DNA from: Halomonas heilongjiangensis
Lineage (GTDB): Bacteria > Pseudomonadota > Gammaproteobacteria > Pseudomonadales > Halomonadaceae
NCBI RefSeq assembly: GCF_002879645.1
Contig: NZ_PNRE01000063.1
Span: 1 to 32,438, forward strand
Direction of reading: 5' to 3'
Length of the DNA: 32,438 nt
The position numbers and the translations under genes were made by a program. Under the pieces are notes generated by a model. That model saw only the letters and a list, made by a program, of their open reading frames with translations, ran no database searches and was not told the origin of the DNA. Shown piece by piece: positions 1 through 8,725 of the stretch (within the stretch, counting starts at the first letter, position 1; the number at the start of each line of letters is the position of its first letter).

Positions 1-589
1 CCAGCCAGCGCTCGATATCGATGGCCTCCACCTTCACTCGCCCGGTGCCGCGACCGAGGATATCGAGGCGCGCGGCGGCGGCGTAGGAGAGATCGATCTC
101 GCGGTCGTTGTGGAAGGGGCCGCGATCGTTGACGCGCACGATCACCGAATTGCCGTTGTCGAGACTGGTCACCCGCACGAAGCTGGGCAGTGGCAGCGAG
201 CGATGAGCGGCACTCATCTTGTACATGTCGTAGATCTCGCCGTTGGAGGTGGCGTAACCATGGAACTTCTCGCCGTACCAGGACGCCGTGCCCTGGCGGG
301 CATAGCCGCGGGCGTCGGGCAGCACCTGATAGGTCTTGCCCCATACCTCGTAGGTGGGCCGGTTCCCGCCCCGGGATGGAGGTTCGATACGCGGTACCGC
401 ATCGGGCACCTCGCTGACGTCCGGCGGCTCCTCGGGATAGGCGTCGCCGGACATGGCGTAACGCTCGCCGCTCCCGGTGGCCGCCGCCGGCGCGGCGGCC
501 CCGCGCTCGCCGGATGGCGGGGATCCACCACCGCCGGCACAGCCGGCCAGCAGCAGCACGACGGCTAGTGCTCCCGGCCAGGCCTTCAT
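1..589 (-). CDS. rlpA: RlpA-family septal/murein lytic transglycosylase lipoprotein, 3' end outside window
   Basis: RlpA is an outer-membrane lipoprotein that cleaves denuded (peptide-free) glycan strands during septation. The visible 196 codons begin with a lipoprotein signal ending in LLLAGC (lipidated Cys about residue 17). A low-complexity Gly/Pro/Ala linker follows, then the double-psi beta-barrel with GTASWYGEKFHG, the MSAAHRSLP block (conserved His) and VRVNDRGPFHNDREIDLS (conserved Asp). These two blocks carry the catalytic residues of the family. The frame stays open to base 1, so the expected C-terminal SPOR domain lies outside and cannot be confirmed. The ATG at 589 overlaps the mltB stop in an ATGA, which supports both the start and co-transcription with mltB-rodA-mrdA. 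Confidence 0.93.
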   Translation of the reverse strand, partial: MKAWPGALAVVLLLAGCAGGGGSPPSGERGAAAPAAATGSGERYAMSGDAYPEEPPDVSEVPDAVPRIEPPSRGGNRPTYEVWGKTYQVLPDARGYARQGTASWYGEKFHGYATSNGEIYDMYKMSAAHRSLPLPSFVRVTSLDNGNSVIVRVNDRGPFHNDREIDLSYAAAARLDILGRGTGRVKVEAIDIERWL

Positions 590-1656
590 GAGCGCCCCTC
601 CGCGTCATCGCCACGGGGCCTCAGGGGAATCGCCTCGAGCGCCTGGGCGTCACGGATCGCCTCGGCCAGCTCGGTCACCGCCATGGCATAGAGGTGGCTG
701 TGATTGTAGCGGGTGATCACATAGAAGTTCTCGTGGCCGAGACGATAGCGAAGAACGTCGTCGGCGTGATCGAGGGCCAGCGGCACCACCGGCTGCCCGT
801 CGTCGAGCTCGCCCCGCGGCTGGATGCCCGCCCGACGCAGCGTCTCGACCTCGGCGTAGGGCGGCCGGGTGAGGTTGAACTCGACCTCGTCGGGCAACGC
901 CTCTGGCCCCTCGGCCTCGGCATAGATCGGTGCCCCAGGGCGCCAGCCGTGCTCGGCGAAATAGTTGCCCACGCTACCGATGGCGTCGACCGGATTGGTC
1001 CAGAGATCGCGGATGCCGTCACCGTCGAAGTCGACCGCATAGGCGCGGTAGCTGGTGGGGATGAACTGCGGATAGCCCATGGCGCCCGCGTAGGAGCCCT
1101 CGAGGCTGCCGGGATCGACCCCCTGCTCGCGGGTGATCTCCAGGAAGGCCGCCAGTTCGCCACGAAAGAAGGCACCACGCACTGGATGGTGGAAGGCCAG
1201 GGTGGAGAGCGAATCGAGCACCCGATGACGGCCGGTAAAGCGGCCGTAACTGGTCTCGACGCCGATGATGGCGGCGATCACCTCGGCGGGCACGCCGTAC
1301 TGGGCCTCGGCGCGCTCGAAGGCGTCGCGATGGGCCTCGATGAAGGCCACGCCGCGAGCGATGCGCTCGGGCTGCAGGAAGATCTCGCGATACTCGTCCC
1401 AGCGCAGGCGGCGCTCGGCGGCGCCCTCCATGGCATCGAGCACGCCCTGCTGGAAGGCGGCGTCGCGCATGGCCGCCTCGAGCCAGTCGCGCTCGATGCC
1501 CCTTTCGGCGAGCTCCTCGACCAGCGCCCCCACCGCTGCGTGTCGGGCGGGATCGAAATCCACTGCGGCCTGGGCGCCCTGCGCCAGCAGCGACAATCCG
1601 GCACAGGCGATCACGGCCAGGCCCTTCCTCGGTCCTTGAAAACGGGACACCGTCAT
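586..1656 (-). CDS. mltB: membrane-bound/periplasmic lytic murein transglycosylase B
   Basis: This 356-residue lytic transglycosylase of the MltB/Slt35 family cleaves the MurNAc-GlcNAc bond to give 1,6-anhydromuropeptides. The signature IIGVETSYGRFTGRHRVLD holds the catalytic Glu. The downstream block YAGAMGYPQFIPTSYRAYAVDFDGDG is typical of the family, including the acidic loop that binds calcium in E. coli Slt35. The N-terminus is a signal peptide (core LAVIACAGLSLLAQGAQA) with no convincing lipobox, so the product may be soluble in the periplasm, unlike the E. coli lipoprotein. The ATG at 1656 was chosen because it directly precedes the signal peptide. It lies 26 bases downstream of rodA and overlaps rlpA by four bases. 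Confidence 0.94.
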   Translation of the reverse strand: MTVSRFQGPRKGLAVIACAGLSLLAQGAQAAVDFDPARHAAVGALVEELAERGIERDWLEAAMRDAAFQQGVLDAMEGAAERRLRWDEYREIFLQPERIARGVAFIEAHRDAFERAEAQYGVPAEVIAAIIGVETSYGRFTGRHRVLDSLSTLAFHHPVRGAFFRGELAAFLEITREQGVDPGSLEGSYAGAMGYPQFIPTSYRAYAVDFDGDGIRDLWTNPVDAIGSVGNYFAEHGWRPGAPIYAEAEGPEALPDEVEFNLTRPPYAEVETLRRAGIQPRGELDDGQPVVPLALDHADDVLRYRLGHENFYVITRYNHSHLYAMAVTELAEAIRDAQALEAIPLRPRGDDAEGRS

Positions 1657-1682
1657 TCTCTTGCCCTCTCCTGCGTCGGCGG

Positions 1683-2843
1683 CTAGCGCGGCAGCAACCT
1701 ACGGTGAGCGTGAATGGCCATGAGAATACCGAAACCGGCCAGCAAGGTCACGCTGGAGGTGCCGCCATAACTGACCAGCGGCAGCGGTACCCCGACCACC
1801 GGCAGGATGCCGCTGACCATGCCCACGTTGACGAAGACGTAGATGAAGAAGGTCAGAACGATGCTCCCGGCCAGCAGGCGCCCGAAGGTGTCCTGGGCAC
1901 CGGCGGCCAGCCACAGGCCGCGACTGATGATCAGCAGGTAGAGCACCAGCACCGCCAGCATGCCGGCCAGCCCGAACTCCTCGCCGAGTACCGCGACGAT
2001 GAAATCGGTGTGTCGCTCGGGCAGGAACTCGAGCTGTGACTGGGTGCCCTGCAGCCAGCCCTTGCCGAACAGCCCGCCGCTGCCGATGGCGGTGGTCGAC
2101 TGGATGATGTTCCAGCCCGACCCCAGCGGGTCGCTGTTGGGATCGAGGAAGGTCAGCACCCGCTGGCGCTGATAATTGTGCAGGTTCATCCACAGCACCG
2201 GCAGGGCCGCCGCCACCAGGCCGGCCAGCACGGCGATGAAACGCCAGGAGAGTCCGGCCAGCAACACCACGAAGACCGCCGCCGTGGCCACCAGCAGTGA
2301 GGTGCCCAGATCGGGCTGCTTGGCGATCAGCGCCACCGGCGCCCCGATGAGCAGTGCGCAGACCGCCAGGTCCTTCACGCGCGGGGGCAGCTCGCGACGG
2401 CTGAGGTAGGCCGCCACCATCAGTGGCATCGCCAGCTTCATCATCTCCGACGGCTGGAAGCGAATGACCCCGGGAATCACCAGCCAGCGCTGGGCCCCCA
2501 TGCCCATGTCGCCCACCAGCTCCACCGCCACCAGCATCAACAGGCCAACGGCATAGGCCGGCAACGCCCAGCGCAGCAGTGTGGATGGTGACAGCTGGGC
2601 CAGCAGCAGCATCACCACCAGCGCCACCCCGAAGCGAATGCCCTGAGCGACCACCGCCTCGAGTCGCTGACCACTGGCGCTGTAGAGCACCACCAGCCCG
2701 GCCAGCATCAGCACCAGCAACATGGCCAGCAGCCAGGGGTCGAGGTGGGTTCGCTCCCAGACGGTGCGACGACGGGCGATGCCGCTCTGGGGGGGGCGCA
2801 CCGGATGGCCACGCAGGGCGCGGGTCAGATCGATCAATGCCAT
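1683..2843 (-). CDS. rodA: rod-shape peptidoglycan glycosyltransferase RodA
   Basis: RodA (MrdB, SEDS family) polymerises lipid II into glycan strands for lateral wall growth together with PBP2. The 386-residue protein is strongly hydrophobic with about ten membrane segments. It carries the SEDS hallmarks: RFQPSEMMKLAMP in a loop, DPLGSGWNIIQSTTAIGSGG, and LEFLPERHTDFIVAVLGEE, whose Asp (about residue 280) corresponds to the essential Asp of E. coli RodA. It ends with the usual VSYGGTSSVTLLAGFGILM. It starts three bases after the mrdA stop, with a GGGGA ribosome site about eight bases upstream of its ATG, so it is coupled to mrdA. The N-terminus is somewhat longer than in E. coli. Confidence 0.97.
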   Translation of the reverse strand: MALIDLTRALRGHPVRPPQSGIARRRTVWERTHLDPWLLAMLLVLMLAGLVVLYSASGQRLEAVVAQGIRFGVALVVMLLLAQLSPSTLLRWALPAYAVGLLMLVAVELVGDMGMGAQRWLVIPGVIRFQPSEMMKLAMPLMVAAYLSRRELPPRVKDLAVCALLIGAPVALIAKQPDLGTSLLVATAAVFVVLLAGLSWRFIAVLAGLVAAALPVLWMNLHNYQRQRVLTFLDPNSDPLGSGWNIIQSTTAIGSGGLFGKGWLQGTQSQLEFLPERHTDFIVAVLGEEFGLAGMLAVLVLYLLIISRGLWLAAGAQDTFGRLLAGSIVLTFFIYVFVNVGMVSGILPVVGVPLPLVSYGGTSSVTLLAGFGILMAIHAHRRLLPR

Positions 2844-2846
2844 GGG

Positions 2847-4754
2847 TCAGTTCCCCGCCACGTTGCCGGTATCGTTCTCCATCGCTTCGCGCAGCTCCTC
2901 GACGTCGGGCTCCTCGTCGTCGAGGAGCCAGGCATCGGTCATGGCCCGCGCCAGATGCGCCGCATGGGTACTGCCGCCCCCGGCGTTCTCGACGATCACC
3001 GACACGGCGATCTGCGGCTCCTCGAGGGGGGCGAAGGCCATGAACAGCGCGTGATCGCGCAGCCGCTCAGCGAGCTCCTCGGCGTCGTAGCGCTGGTCCT
3101 GGCCCAGCGAGAAGACCTGGGCGGTGCCCGACTTGCCCCCCATGCGGTAATCGAGCCCGACCCCGGTACGCCGCGCCGTGCCCTCGCTGCCGCTGAGCAC
3201 CTTCTCCATGCCGGAGAACACCTTGTCCCACCAGCCGTCGGAGGCAAGCTCGATGTCCGCCGGGGTCTCGGGCAACGCCAGCGGCACCGGGTCGTCACCG
3301 ATCCGGCTGGCCAGCCGCGGCTTGACCCACTGCCCCCGGTTGGCGAGCACCGCGGTAGCGGTGGCCAGTTGCAGCGGGGTGACCTGCCAGTACCCCTGGC
3401 CGATCCCCACCGACAGGGTCTCGCCGGGGTACCAGGGCTGGTTGAAGCGGCCGCGCTTCCAGTCCCGCGACGGCATCAGGGCGGTGCTCTCGCCGAAGAC
3501 GTCGTGACCGACCCGCTGGCCGAAGCCGAAGGCGCTCATGCTGTCGTGGAGCCGGTCGATGCCCATGTCGTGGGCCAGCGAATAGTAATAAGTGTTGTTG
3601 GACACGGCGATGGAGCGCTCCATGTCGACCCGGCCATGGCCCCAGCGCAGCCAGTTGCGGTAACGCCGCGAATCGTTGGGCAACTGGTAGTAGCCCGGGT
3701 CGAAGATGGTCTTGTCCGGGGTGATCACCCCCTCGACCAGGCCGGCCAGGGCCAGGAAGGGCTTGATGGTCGAGCCCGGTGGATACTGGCCGCGAATGGC
3801 GCGGTTGAACAGCGGCAGGTCGATGTCCTCCTGCAGCGCCCGGTAGGAGGCCACGTCGATGCCGGTCACGAACTGGTTGCTGTCGAACCCCGGGACCGAG
3901 ACCATGGCCAGGATCTCGCCGGTCGCGGGCGCGATGGCGACGATGGAGCCGCGCCGGCCGTCGAGCAGTTCATAGGCGAGCTGCTGCAGCTCCTTGTCGA
4001 GGGTCAGGGTCAGGTTCTGTCCCGGCACCGGGTCGGTACGACCGAGCTCGCGCAGCACCCGGCCGCGGGCGTTGGTCTCGACCTTGCGCAGCCCCGCCTG
4101 GCCATGCAGGGCATCCTCGTAGAAGCGCTCGACGCCGGTCTTGCCGATGAAGTGGGTGCCGGCATAGCGGCCGGTGTCCAGGGTCTCGAGCTCCTCGGCG
4201 TTGATGCGACCCACGTAACCCAGCGCATGGGCCATGATCTCGGCGTCCGGATAGTAGCGCAGCAGCTGGGCCTCCACCTCGACCCCGGGCAGGCGATGCC
4301 GGTTGACCGCCAGTCGAGCGATCTGGTCCTCGTCGAGGTCGCTCATCAACAGCGCCGGCTGGAAGGGGCGCTGGCGCTGGCGCGACCGTACCCGGAAGGC
4401 CTCGGCCTCCTCATCGGGCAGCTCGAGGAGACGCACCAGCAGGGTCAGAGTGGCATCCAGGTCGTCGACCCGCTCCCGCACCAGGGTAAGGTTGTAGGTG
4501 GGGCGGTTCTCGGCCAGCAGCTCGCCGTTGCGATCGTAGATCAGGCCGCGAGTAGGCGGCAGCGGCTCCACCCGGACCCGGTTCTTCTCCGAGCGGGTGC
4601 TGTAGACCTCATGCTGCACCACCTGCAGATAGACCAGCCGCCCCATCAGCAGACCGGTCATGGCGAAGACCAGCAGCACCGCCAGCAGCGAGCGCACGCG
4701 AAAGATGCGCAGCTCCTGCTCGGGGTTCTTCAGGGTGTCGCGTCGCTCACGCAT
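2847..4754 (-). CDS. mrdA: penicillin-binding protein 2 (elongasome transpeptidase)
   Basis: PBP2 cross-links peptidoglycan in the elongasome with RodA. From the ATG at 4754 it has 635 residues: one N-terminal membrane anchor (about residues 20-45), a PBP dimerisation domain, then the transpeptidase domain. The active-site motifs are all present: PGSTIKPF (nucleophile Ser about 328), SNN in AVSNNTYYYSL, and KSGTAQ in place of KTG. An in-frame TTG at 4763 would add three residues. I prefer the ATG, although no strong ribosome site is evident. The C-terminus is acidic. It is first in the mrdA-rodA-mltB-rlpA group and follows rlmH after about 80 bases. Confidence 0.96.
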   Translation of the reverse strand: MRERRDTLKNPEQELRIFRVRSLLAVLLVFAMTGLLMGRLVYLQVVQHEVYSTRSEKNRVRVEPLPPTRGLIYDRNGELLAENRPTYNLTLVRERVDDLDATLTLLVRLLELPDEEAEAFRVRSRQRQRPFQPALLMSDLDEDQIARLAVNRHRLPGVEVEAQLLRYYPDAEIMAHALGYVGRINAEELETLDTGRYAGTHFIGKTGVERFYEDALHGQAGLRKVETNARGRVLRELGRTDPVPGQNLTLTLDKELQQLAYELLDGRRGSIVAIAPATGEILAMVSVPGFDSNQFVTGIDVASYRALQEDIDLPLFNRAIRGQYPPGSTIKPFLALAGLVEGVITPDKTIFDPGYYQLPNDSRRYRNWLRWGHGRVDMERSIAVSNNTYYYSLAHDMGIDRLHDSMSAFGFGQRVGHDVFGESTALMPSRDWKRGRFNQPWYPGETLSVGIGQGYWQVTPLQLATATAVLANRGQWVKPRLASRIGDDPVPLALPETPADIELASDGWWDKVFSGMEKVLSGSEGTARRTGVGLDYRMGGKSGTAQVFSLGQDQRYDAEELAERLRDHALFMAFAPLEEPQIAVSVIVENAGGGSTHAAHLARAMTDAWLLDDEEPDVEELREAMENDTGNVAGN

Positions 4755-4837
4755 TCTCGGCAATGGCCTCGGCAGACGCCTCGCACTGCGGCGGGCTCAT
4801 GTCGGTTACAGGGACACCTTCGAGGGTCGGGGACGGC

Positions 4838-5305
4838 TCAACGGTGATAGGGATGCCCGACCATCAGGGTCCAGGCACGGTAGAGCTGCTCGGCGAGCAG
4901 GATGCGCACCAGCGGGTGGGGCAGGGTCAGCGGCGACAGCGACCAGCGCTGGTCGGCAGTGGCCGAGAGCGACGGCTCGAGGCCGTCCGGCCCACCCACC
5001 AGCAGGACCACGTCACGCCCCTCGAGACGCCACGCCTCGGCTTCCCGGGCCAGTTGCTCGGTGCTCCACGGCTTGCCGCCCACCTCAAGGGCCACCACCC
5101 GCTCGTCGCCCCGGAGGCGGGCCCGGAGTCGCTCGGCCTCGAGGGCGACCGCCCGGGTCACGTCGGCATTCTTGCCGCGCTGCCCGGGAGCGATCTCCTC
5201 CACCTCCAGGGTGAAGTCACGGGGCAACCGCTTGCGATACTCCTCGACGCCCTGGGTCACCCAGCCCGGCATGCGGGTCCCCACCGCCAGCAGGCGGACC
5301 CTCAT
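4838..5305 (-). CDS. rlmH: 23S rRNA pseudouridine-1915 N3-methyltransferase RlmH
   Basis: RlmH is a SPOUT-class methyltransferase that N3-methylates pseudouridine 1915 in helix 69 of 23S rRNA, using SAM, on the 70S ribosome. The 155-residue length matches E. coli RlmH (YbeA). The protein begins [16 protein letters not shown]. It contains the trefoil-knot SAM-binding segment [15 protein letters not shown] and the C-terminal block [24 protein letters not shown], followed by the invariant HPYHR end. The start overlaps the rsfS stop in an ATGA, the common rsfS-rlmH arrangement. Confidence 0.97.
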   Translation of the reverse strand: MRVRLLAVGTRMPGWVTQGVEEYRKRLPRDFTLEVEEIAPGQRGKNADVTRAVALEAERLRARLRGDERVVALEVGGKPWSTEQLAREAEAWRLEGRDVVLLVGGPDGLEPSLSATADQRWSLSPLTLPHPLVRILLAEQLYRAWTLMVGHPYHR

Positions 5306-5679
5306 GCGCCGCCCGCCTCGCCTCCGCTGCGCGAACCGCGCACCTCCGCGTCGCTGGGCAGGTCGGCCCAGAGGCGCTCGAGATCATAGAGCTGGCGGGT
5401 CTCGGGCAGCATCACGTGGACCACCAGGTCGCCGAGATCCACCAGCACCCAGTCGGCACCGTTCTCGCCCTCGACGCCCAGCGGCTGGACGCCGCCGGCC
5501 TTGGCCTTCTCGACCACGTTGTCGGCCAGCGCCGCCACATGGCGAGTGGAAGTGCCGCTGGCGATCACCATCAGGTCGGTCACGCTGGTCAGGCGCGAGA
5601 CATCCATCAGGCTGATGTCCCTGGCCTTGAGTTCCTCCAGCGCGTCCACCGCCAGAGTCTTGAGTGCGTCGATTTGCAT
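5302..5679 (-). CDS. rsfS: ribosomal silencing factor RsfS
   Basis: RsfS (YbeB/Iojap family) binds L14 on the 50S subunit and blocks subunit joining under nutrient limitation. The 125-residue protein shows the family core: [29 protein letters not shown], then [17 protein letters not shown], then [17 protein letters not shown]. The acidic Gly/Ser-rich C-terminal tail is slightly longer than in E. coli. The ATG at 5679 has an AAGGG ribosome site a few bases upstream. It sits 70 bases downstream of nadD and overlaps rlmH by four bases, so the three genes are probably one transcript. Confidence 0.96.
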   Translation of the reverse strand: MQIDALKTLAVDALEELKARDISLMDVSRLTSVTDLMVIASGTSTRHVAALADNVVEKAKAGGVQPLGVEGENGADWVLVDLGDLVVHVMLPETRQLYDLERLWADLPSDAEVRGSRSGGEAGGA

Positions 5680-5749
5680 AGCCCTTCGTGTCAGCCCCTC
5701 GTTGAAGCGAAATCGTGGTTACCATCATTGTACCGGGTTGCGGCTGCTC

Positions 5750-6442
5750 TCAGGAACCGGAATAGAAACCATGGGCGAGGATGCGCGCCTCCACCGCCTC
5801 GGGCAGCAGGTAGCGCACGCTGCGCCCCTCGGCCAGGCGCCGACGCACCTCGGTGGCCGAGATCACCATGCGCGAGGGCAGCGCCAGGCGCAGCAGCGAT
5901 CCCGCCGGCCGGGCCATCAGCGCCTCCGGGGAGCCGACCTCGCGCCCGGCGAGCAGCGCCTTCAGCGCCGCCGGCAGCGGCGCTTCGAAGCCGGGGCGGT
6001 CGATCACCACCACATGGGCCAGCGCGAAGAGCCGCTCGGGCTCGTGCCAGTCGGCCAGCCGCCGGAAGGCGTCATGGCCCAGCGCCATCACCAGGCGAGC
6101 CCGTTCGCCGAGCTCCCCGCGTAGCGAGGCCAGGGTATCGGCGCTGTAGGAGGGGCCGTCCCTGCACAGTTCGCGAGGATCGGCGGTGAGCCCCGGGGTG
6201 TCGCCGATACCCAGGCGCAGCAGCGCGAGGCGCTCGGCGGGCGCGACATGCGGCTCGCCCCGCAGCGGCGGCGTGCTGGCGGGAATCATGTGCACCCGGT
6301 CGAGGTCGAGCGCCTCGCGCAGCTCCACGGCGCTGCGCAGGTGGCCCAGGTGCACCGGGTCGAAGGTCCCGCCGAGCATGGCCACCCGCGGCGGCGGGTC
6401 ACCGGCCCGCGCCGGCAGTCGGCGCGACGTCTCGGGCGTCAC
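5750..6442 (-). CDS. nadD: nicotinate-nucleotide adenylyltransferase
   Basis: NadD transfers AMP from ATP to nicotinate mononucleotide, giving deamido-NAD in NAD biosynthesis. The 230-residue protein has the nucleotidyltransferase motif [12 protein letters not shown] (HxGH type) about 22 residues in, and the C-terminal [10 protein letters not shown] motif (ISxTxxR). The start used is a GTG that overlaps the proA stop (GTGA), giving a short Arg/Pro-rich leader before [10 protein letters not shown]. An internal start nearer the motif cannot be excluded. The proA-nadD-rsfS-rlmH order is the usual one in pseudomonads and relatives. Confidence 0.95.
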   Translation of the reverse strand: MTPETSRRLPARAGDPPPRVAMLGGTFDPVHLGHLRSAVELREALDLDRVHMIPASTPPLRGEPHVAPAERLALLRLGIGDTPGLTADPRELCRDGPSYSADTLASLRGELGERARLVMALGHDAFRRLADWHEPERLFALAHVVVIDRPGFEAPLPAALKALLAGREVGSPEALMARPAGSLLRLALPSRMVISATEVRRRLAEGRSVRYLLPEAVEARILAHGFYSGS

Positions 6443-7758
6443 TGGCGAACCTGGCCGTCACCGAGGACGATGTACTTGCGGGTGGTGAGCCCTTCGAGGC
6501 CCACCGGGCCACGGGCGTGGAGCTTGTCGGTGGAGATGCCGATCTCGGCACCCAGGCCGTACTCGAAGCCGTCGGCGAAGCGGGTCGAGGCATTGACCAT
6601 CACCGAACTGGAGTCCACCTCGGCCATGAAGCGGCGGGCCAGGCCGTAGTGCTCGGTGACGATGGCATCGGTGTGGTGCGAGCCGTAGCGCTCGATATGC
6701 GCGACCGCCGCGTCCATGCCGTCGACCACGCGGATCGCCAGCACCGGCGCCAGGTATTCGGCATGCCAATCCTCCTCGGTGGCGGGAACCGCCTCGGGGA
6801 GAATGGTGCGCGTACGCTCGCAGCCGCGCAGCTCGACGCCGTGCTCGGCATAGGCGGCGGCCAGCTTCGGCAACAGCGCCTCGGCCACCGGCGCGTCCAC
6901 GAGCAGGGTCTCCATGGTGTTGCAGGTCCCGTAGCGATGGGTCTTGGCGTTCACCGCAATGGCCAGGGCCTTCTGCGGGTCGGCGGTGGCATCGATGTAG
7001 ACGTGGCAGACCCCGTCCAGGTGCTTGATCACCGGTACCCGCGCCTCGCGAGAGATGCGCTCGATCAGCGACTTGCCACCCCGCGGAATGATCACGTCGA
7101 CGTATTCGGGCATGGCGATCAGCCGGCCCACGGCGGCGCGGTCGGTGGTCGCCACCACCTGTACCGCCCCCTCGGGCAGCCCGGCATCGGCGAGCCCGGC
7201 ACGGATGCAGGCGGCGATGGCGGCGTTCGACTCGCGGGCCTCGGAACCACCACGCAGGATGCAGGCGTTCCCGGACTTGAGACAGAGACTGGCGGCTTCC
7301 AGGGTGACGTTGGGCCGTGACTCGTAGATGATGCCGATCACCCCCAGGGGCACCCGCATCTGGCCCACCTGGATGCCGCTGGGTCGCGAGCGCAGGCCAT
7401 CGATCTCGCCCACCGGATCCGGCAGCGCCGCGACCTGGGTGAGCCCCTCGACCATGGCGTCGATACGCCCGTCGTCGAGCGCCAGTCGCTCGAGCAGCGC
7501 GGTGTCCAGACCGCTCTCCCGCCCCCGCGCCAGATCGCGGGCATTGGCGGCGAGCAGCTCGGCGCGCGCCTCGATGAGCCGCTCGGCCATGGCCAGCAGC
7601 GCGGCGTTCTTGGCCCCGGTGGGGGTGCGGCGCATCGCGGTGGCGGCGCTACGGGCCGCCTGGCCGAGGCGCTCCATATAGGTATCGACATCGCCGATAC
7701 TCTCGGTACCGGCAGCCAGGACAGAGGACGAATCGGAGTGGGAGGCGTGCGCAGTCAT
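6439..7758 (-). CDS. proA: gamma-glutamyl phosphate reductase
   Basis: ProA reduces gamma-glutamyl phosphate to glutamate-5-semialdehyde with NADPH, the second step of proline synthesis (proline is also an osmolyte). The 439-residue protein belongs to the aldehyde-dehydrogenase superfamily. It shows [44 protein letters not shown] and [12 protein letters not shown] with the catalytic Cys. The ATG at 7758 has AGGAG about 13 bases upstream. The open frame continues upstream to 8034 but that extension has no ProA similarity and enters the divergent gene. The product is about 22 residues longer at the N-terminus than E. coli ProA. An internal start at MERLGQAAR is possible. Confidence 0.95.
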   Translation of the reverse strand: MTAHASHSDSSSVLAAGTESIGDVDTYMERLGQAARSAATAMRRTPTGAKNAALLAMAERLIEARAELLAANARDLARGRESGLDTALLERLALDDGRIDAMVEGLTQVAALPDPVGEIDGLRSRPSGIQVGQMRVPLGVIGIIYESRPNVTLEAASLCLKSGNACILRGGSEARESNAAIAACIRAGLADAGLPEGAVQVVATTDRAAVGRLIAMPEYVDVIIPRGGKSLIERISREARVPVIKHLDGVCHVYIDATADPQKALAIAVNAKTHRYGTCNTMETLLVDAPVAEALLPKLAAAYAEHGVELRGCERTRTILPEAVPATEEDWHAEYLAPVLAIRVVDGMDAAVAHIERYGSHHTDAIVTEHYGLARRFMAEVDSSSVMVNASTRFADGFEYGLGAEIGISTDKLHARGPVGLEGLTTRKYIVLGDGQVRQ

Positions 7759-7790
7759 GCCGTAGAGTGTCTCCTGAGGCCGGTGTCGCC

Positions 7791-7818
7791 GAGACAGGGG
7801 CGGCACCGGCGTTATACT
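7791..7818 (+). promoter_or_regulatory. candidate sigma-70 promoter for the GGDEF-like/DedA-PAP2 operon
   Basis: GAGACA (7791-7796), a 16-base gap and TATACT (7813-7818) give a modest sigma-70 promoter in the 97-base divergent region between proA and the gene starting at 7856. The minus strand of the same AT-richer patch contains TATAAC, which could serve proA. The assignment is by motif only. Confidence 0.4.
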
Positions 7819-7855
7819 GTGCGGAAAACCGGGAAGGGATTCATAGTAAGCCACC

Positions 7856-8725
7856 ATGCAGAGCAAGTACAAAATCGGCCTGCTGCGGGGCAACCTGCTG
7901 GCCGCGGCCCTGTTGCTGGCGTTGCTCGCCCCCGCCGCGCCCACCCTCCCCGAGGCCCTGCTCCTGTGGCTGGCGACGGGCTGGCTGGGGGTGACCGCCG
8001 TGCTGCTGGAGTTCAGCCATCGCCGTCCGGCCATGGTGCCGTGGCAACTGCTGCCCAGCCTGCTGCTGGCTGCCCTGCTGTGGGTAGCCCCCGAGCGCTA
8101 CCTGATCTGGCTATGGGCCTGGGCGGTGCTGATCATGCTGCCCCAGCCCGCCTGGATGGCGGCGCTCAACGTGCTGCTCGCCGCCCTCACCTGGTGGTCG
8201 CTGCTGGACAGGATGGGCCTGGAACAGGCCGCTCTCTCGGGGCTGGTCCTGGCCGGCCTGTTGCTCCTCGGCCTGGTCCGCAGCCGCGACCTGCAGCCGC
8301 TGCGCGGCCCGGCCCGGCGCCGCATGCGCCTGATCCCGGGGCTGCGCCTCTGGCCCCGGAACCAGCTCTCCCACGACCTGGTTCGCGAGCGGGCCCGAGC
8401 CCAGCGCGAAGGCGTTCATGCCGAGCTGTTGATCCTCCAGACCTCGCCCGGCCGGCTCTGGCCACTGGCCCGCCGGCTCTGCCGGTCCACCCGCAGCTTC
8501 GAGAACTGCTACCGCCTCGACCGCCGCACCCTGGCGACCCTGCTGCTCAGTCGCGATGCCGAGCAGGCCGAGCAGCGCCGCGACCGGCTGCTGAGCGCCC
8601 TCGACACGACGGCTCGATTGCGCGTCACCGCCCTGTCCCGGGTCGAGTCGCTCGGCGACGAATGCCGCGCCCTGGAGCGACAGCACACGCCCCTGGCCGT
8701 GATCCGAGGACTCGAGCATGATTGA
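7856..8725 (+). CDS. membrane protein with degenerate GGDEF-like domain (first of tandem pair)
   Basis: This 289-residue protein has no certain family name. Residues 8-143 are about five hydrophobic membrane segments rich in Leu, Ala and Trp. Residues 158-289 are cytosolic and follow the layout of a GGDEF (diguanylate cyclase) domain. The usual DPLTGLxNR start is replaced by [14 protein letters not shown], and the signature is replaced by DRRTL (about 222-226) within [17 protein letters not shown]. All nucleotide and metal-binding residues of the signature are absent, so cyclase activity is not expected. A stop codon lies nine bases before the ATG, which fixes the start, although its ribosome site is weak. 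It overlaps the next gene by eight bases. It may be a regulatory or structural partner of the next two proteins. Confidence 0.85.
   Translation: MQSKYKIGLLRGNLLAAALLLALLAPAAPTLPEALLLWLATGWLGVTAVLLEFSHRRPAMVPWQLLPSLLLAALLWVAPERYLIWLWAWAVLIMLPQPAWMAALNVLLAALTWWSLLDRMGLEQAALSGLVLAGLLLLGLVRSRDLQPLRGPARRRMRLIPGLRLWPRNQLSHDLVRERARAQREGVHAELLILQTSPGRLWPLARRLCRSTRSFENCYRLDRRTLATLLLSRDAEQAEQRRDRLLSALDTTARLRVTALSRVESLGDECRALERQHTPLAVIRGLEHD

Noticed and set aside
2745..4847. A 700-codon plus-strand open frame opposite mrdA
   Set aside because: It lies antisense to a clear PBP2 gene and has no recognisable motifs; its His/Gly/Val/Asp-rich composition is typical of the complement of a high-GC gene.
7759..8034. 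N-terminal extension of proA upstream of its ATG
   Set aside because: It runs antisense into the divergent membrane-protein gene, has no ProA similarity, and would make the protein far longer than the family.
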